DNA of 64,000 nt from Phenylobacterium koreense (GTDB lineage Bacteria > Pseudomonadota > Alphaproteobacteria > Caulobacterales > Caulobacteraceae): contig NZ_JBEPLU010000001.1 of NCBI RefSeq assembly GCF_040545335.1, positions 1,240,001-1,304,000 on the forward strand, given 5' to 3'. Positions 62,350 through 64,000 of the stretch are shown here, piece by piece; the stretch's first letter is position 1, and each line of letters begins with the position of its first letter. The position numbers were made by a program, and so were the translations under genes. The notes under the pieces are model-generated. The model did not search any database, had not been told where the DNA came from, and saw only the letters and a list, made by a program, of their open reading frames with translations.

Positions 62350-62673
62350 ATGCTTGGATCGCTGGACACCTTCACGACGCGCTGGCGGCAATACCGCGCC
62401 GACCTGATCGCAAAGGCTGAAGCGCAAACCGGCTGGGTGCCCGTTGACGCGTTCATTATGATGCCGTGGTTTCCGGTGCTCTTCGCTGGCTGCGTCCTCT
62501 GCGCCGCCCTGGACGTGGCGTTCCATCTAGGCGTGATTGGACGGACCATCGTTCTCGCGCCCTTCGCTCTCGTAGGCATTGGCGGCATGATCTACGCCGG
62601 TGGAACATACGCGTATTACGGGCTCCGCGCCGACCTCCGCCGAAGGGAGGAGGCAAAGGCCAAGGGCCCCTAG
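62350..62673 (+). CDS. Small membrane protein of unknown function
   Basis: The 107-residue product starts with an amphipathic part (TRWRQYRADLIAKAEAQTGW) and has about two hydrophobic helices (PWFPVLFAGCVLCAALDVAF and VLAPFALVGIGGMIYAGG). A basic and acidic tail (RADLRRREEAKAKGP) ends it. It is probably an inner-membrane prophage accessory protein. I do not recognise a family. Confidence 0.6.
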   Translation: MLGSLDTFTTRWRQYRADLIAKAEAQTGWVPVDAFIMMPWFPVLFAGCVLCAALDVAFHLGVIGRTIVLAPFALVGIGGMIYAGGTYAYYGLRADLRRREEAKAKGP

Positions 62674-62694
62674 CGACCCCATCAGCGAAGTTGG

Positions 62695-62901
62695 CTAAGT
62701 CTGCTGTCGGTGAAGCTGGTGAGGGTACGACAACTGCGTATGCCAGTGGCGGCCGCTGCAGTCGGGGCAGTCCATCTTGAACGACCGGGCGACGTCAGCC
62801 ACCGGCGTCATGAACCCTCCATCGCCGCAGTCGAACAGCCGGCGCGTGATCTTCCAGACATCATAGCCCTTGCGATAACCGCAGATCTCGCAGCCCAGCA
62901 T
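62695..62901 (-). CDS. Small zinc-ribbon-like protein
   Basis: ATG 62901 opens 68 residues with two CxxC-type pairs (LGCEICGYRK and MDCPDCSGRH) spaced about 40 residues apart, which could bind one zinc ion. The rest is short and charged. Many small phage and moron proteins use this fold. The frame continues upstream to 63021, but the shorter start puts the first CxxC near the N-terminus. It is on the minus strand, next to another minus-strand small gene. Confidence 0.55.
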   Translation of the reverse strand: MLGCEICGYRKGYDVWKITRRLFDCGDGGFMTPVADVARSFKMDCPDCSGRHWHTQLSYPHQLHRQQT

Positions 62902-62978
62902 AAGGATGCAGCCTGGGAACTTCCGTGCGTCCTCCAGCCGGTGGTCGGCTACTGCCGGGAGCTCCGGCCGGGCATGGC

Positions 62979-63215
62979 CTAGCTCTTCTTCGGGGGCTCG
63001 ACCTGTCGAAGCACTTTCCATGTCATCCAGACCTTGCCTCGCACGCGTTCCAGCTCGAACCAGGCTTCGTCTCCCTCGAAGTCCGGAACCTCCTCCGGGT
63101 CAAGGAAGTCGGGCCGGCCCGCCCCGTGAACTAAGAAAAAGAGCGTCCTTCCGCCCTCGACCTTTGGTGGCAGGGCGCGGCGTTCCAGCCGCGCGATCTT
63201 TCTATCTCCTCGCAT
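62979..63215 (-). CDS. Small hypothetical protein
   Basis: ATG 63215 gives 78 residues with a charged N-terminus (MRGDRKIARLERRALPP) and a beta-rich second half (EAWFELERVRGKVWMTWKVL). I do not recognise a family. It lies upstream of the zinc-ribbon-like gene on the same strand, and is divergent from the last gene in the window. Confidence 0.5.
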   Translation of the reverse strand: MRGDRKIARLERRALPPKVEGGRTLFFLVHGAGRPDFLDPEEVPDFEGDEAWFELERVRGKVWMTWKVLRQVEPPKKS

Positions 63216-63326
63216 ACGAAACGAGAACAGAAACGGAACACGCGTGTCAACGCGCAATCGACAAGCGAAGCTCCTAGACAGTCCGCGCCCAGCCGCCAAA
63301 CATGAGCATTCGGCGACGGAGGACAC

Positions 63327-64000
63327 GTGTCGAAAGACAACATCATCCCCATGGCGGTCTGGAACGACCGATGGAAGCGGGAGGACCTTCTCACCACCCG
63401 ACCCCGCATCCGTCGGCCGACCACGGTGCCGGACTGCTTCGCTCGCGAGCTCAGCCAGAAGCGGCGCTATCCCTATCGACTGACTGGCCTACCCCCCGGG
63501 TACGAGGCGATTTATCGCCGTGGCGGATGGGAAAAGATTGATACGCCGCAGATAGATGAGCCCGGCTTCGAGGACCTTTACGTGCGCCTCCGGACAACCT
63601 TTGCCTGGGTGCTGGAAGGTGACCGCAAAGTCGCTGCCGTCCAGTTGCGGGAGATCGATGCGGAGCTAGTTGCGGACTGGTGTTTCTGGGAGGCCATGGA
63701 TGCCCATTCCCAGGATCTCACGCGCTGGGCTGAGGTGATCCTCTCTCTTTGGCCTCCGCTCTGGATTGAGCTGTTTGGCTACGGTCCCGTTCTGGAGATT
63801 GAGAACGTATGGGTCGAGCCAAGACATCCCCGCCCCGGCATTTGGAAGCCGGTGGCGCACGCATTAGCAGATCGCATCATGCGAAAGTCGTCGATCCTGA
63901 CGGCTCACGTCTTCCCCGAAGAGTACAACGGTCGAGTGCCTCGCGGAGCTCGGACGGAGCCGGCATTTGACCGTCGCAGGGACGCAATGATGCGGGTTTG
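63327..64000 (+). CDS. GNAT-like hypothetical protein, partial at the right edge
   Basis: GTG 63327 follows a GGAGGACA site and is open to the window edge with 224 residues and no stop. The middle (LEGDRKVAAVQLREI) and a later IENVWVEPRHPRPGIWKPV segment resemble the strand and pyrophosphate-loop region of N-acetyltransferases, with a following TAHVFPEEYNG like GNAT members found in phages. The C-terminus is missing. The acetyl acceptor, if any, is unknown. The assignment is tentative. Confidence 0.55.
   Translation, partial: MSKDNIIPMAVWNDRWKREDLLTTRPRIRRPTTVPDCFARELSQKRRYPYRLTGLPPGYEAIYRRGGWEKIDTPQIDEPGFEDLYVRLRTTFAWVLEGDRKVAAVQLREIDAELVADWCFWEAMDAHSQDLTRWAEVILSLWPPLWIELFGYGPVLEIENVWVEPRHPRPGIWKPVAHALADRIMRKSSILTAHVFPEEYNGRVPRGARTEPAFDRRRDAMMRV

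Larger units (their letters stand above)
45798..64000. mobile_element. Prophage remnant with P22-like late gene order, continuing beyond the right edge
   Basis: A terminase fragment, collagen-like fibre, gp10-like stabilisation protein, ejection proteins with a lytic transglycosylase, tail fibres, a holin candidate, an endolysin and dinD follow in phage order on the plus strand. Portal, scaffold and capsid genes are missing because a deletion starts inside the terminase. No integrase or attachment repeat is identified in the window, so the left limit is approximate. Small orphan genes continue to the right edge. Confidence 0.85.

Noticed and set aside
1..64000. tRNA, rRNA and CRISPR arrays
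   Set aside because: I looked for T-loop sequences and regularly spaced direct repeats on both strands and found none that fit.

Overview
The window is high-GC alphaproteobacterial DNA, most likely from Caulobacteraceae (Caulobacter/Phenylobacterium group). The evidence is a TrcR (DUF1013) cell-cycle regulator, very large paralogous TonB-dependent receptors, two YdcH-type micro-proteins, a RibBX-type riboflavin gene and a polyamine locus that pairs a type III PLP decarboxylase with a deoxyhypusine-synthase-like enzyme. No rRNA, tRNA, CRISPR array or insertion sequence was recognised.

Positions 1-45,750 are chromosomal housekeeping and accessory genes. In order they are: an MFS exporter cut by the left edge; motA; purE-purK; a GGDEF cyclase with an intact I-site; VOC, YdcH, TIGR02444/DUF2390 and ubiX genes with two palindromic repeats; trcR; a DUF72 protein; a TylF-like methyltransferase; an FMN reductase-ribBX pair; an acyl-CoA ligase and an acyl-CoA dehydrogenase with a PsrA-like palindrome upstream; MATE and APC transporters; a DUF885 protein; TetR; an LpxH-like phosphatase followed by a glycosyltransferase that carries a TetR-type DNA-binding domain; a hydrolase-OsmC fusion; phnCDE; the polyamine pair; a class A acid phosphatase; an MsrP-like molybdoenzyme with its cytochrome b; thioesterase and hydrolase genes; mnmC; and two tandem TonB-dependent receptors of about 1,050 residues each.

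From about 45,800 to the right edge lies a prophage remnant with a short-tailed, P22-like late-gene order: terminase fragment, collagen-like fibre, SPRY-like protein, gp10-like DNA stabilisation protein, ejection proteins (one with a lytic transglycosylase domain), an opposite-strand membrane gene, tail fibres, holin candidate, truncated endolysin, dinD and several small orphan genes. A deletion has joined a terminase fragment to the region just before the fibre gene, so portal and capsid genes are missing here. No integrase is seen, and the element continues past the right edge.

The most unusual points are the TetR-glycosyltransferase fusion, whose start codon sits in a perfect inverted repeat; the opposite-strand membrane gene in the place that sieA occupies in P22; the unrecognised two-gene unit beside the broken terminase; and a repeated peptide-plus-terminator unit behind the lysis genes.
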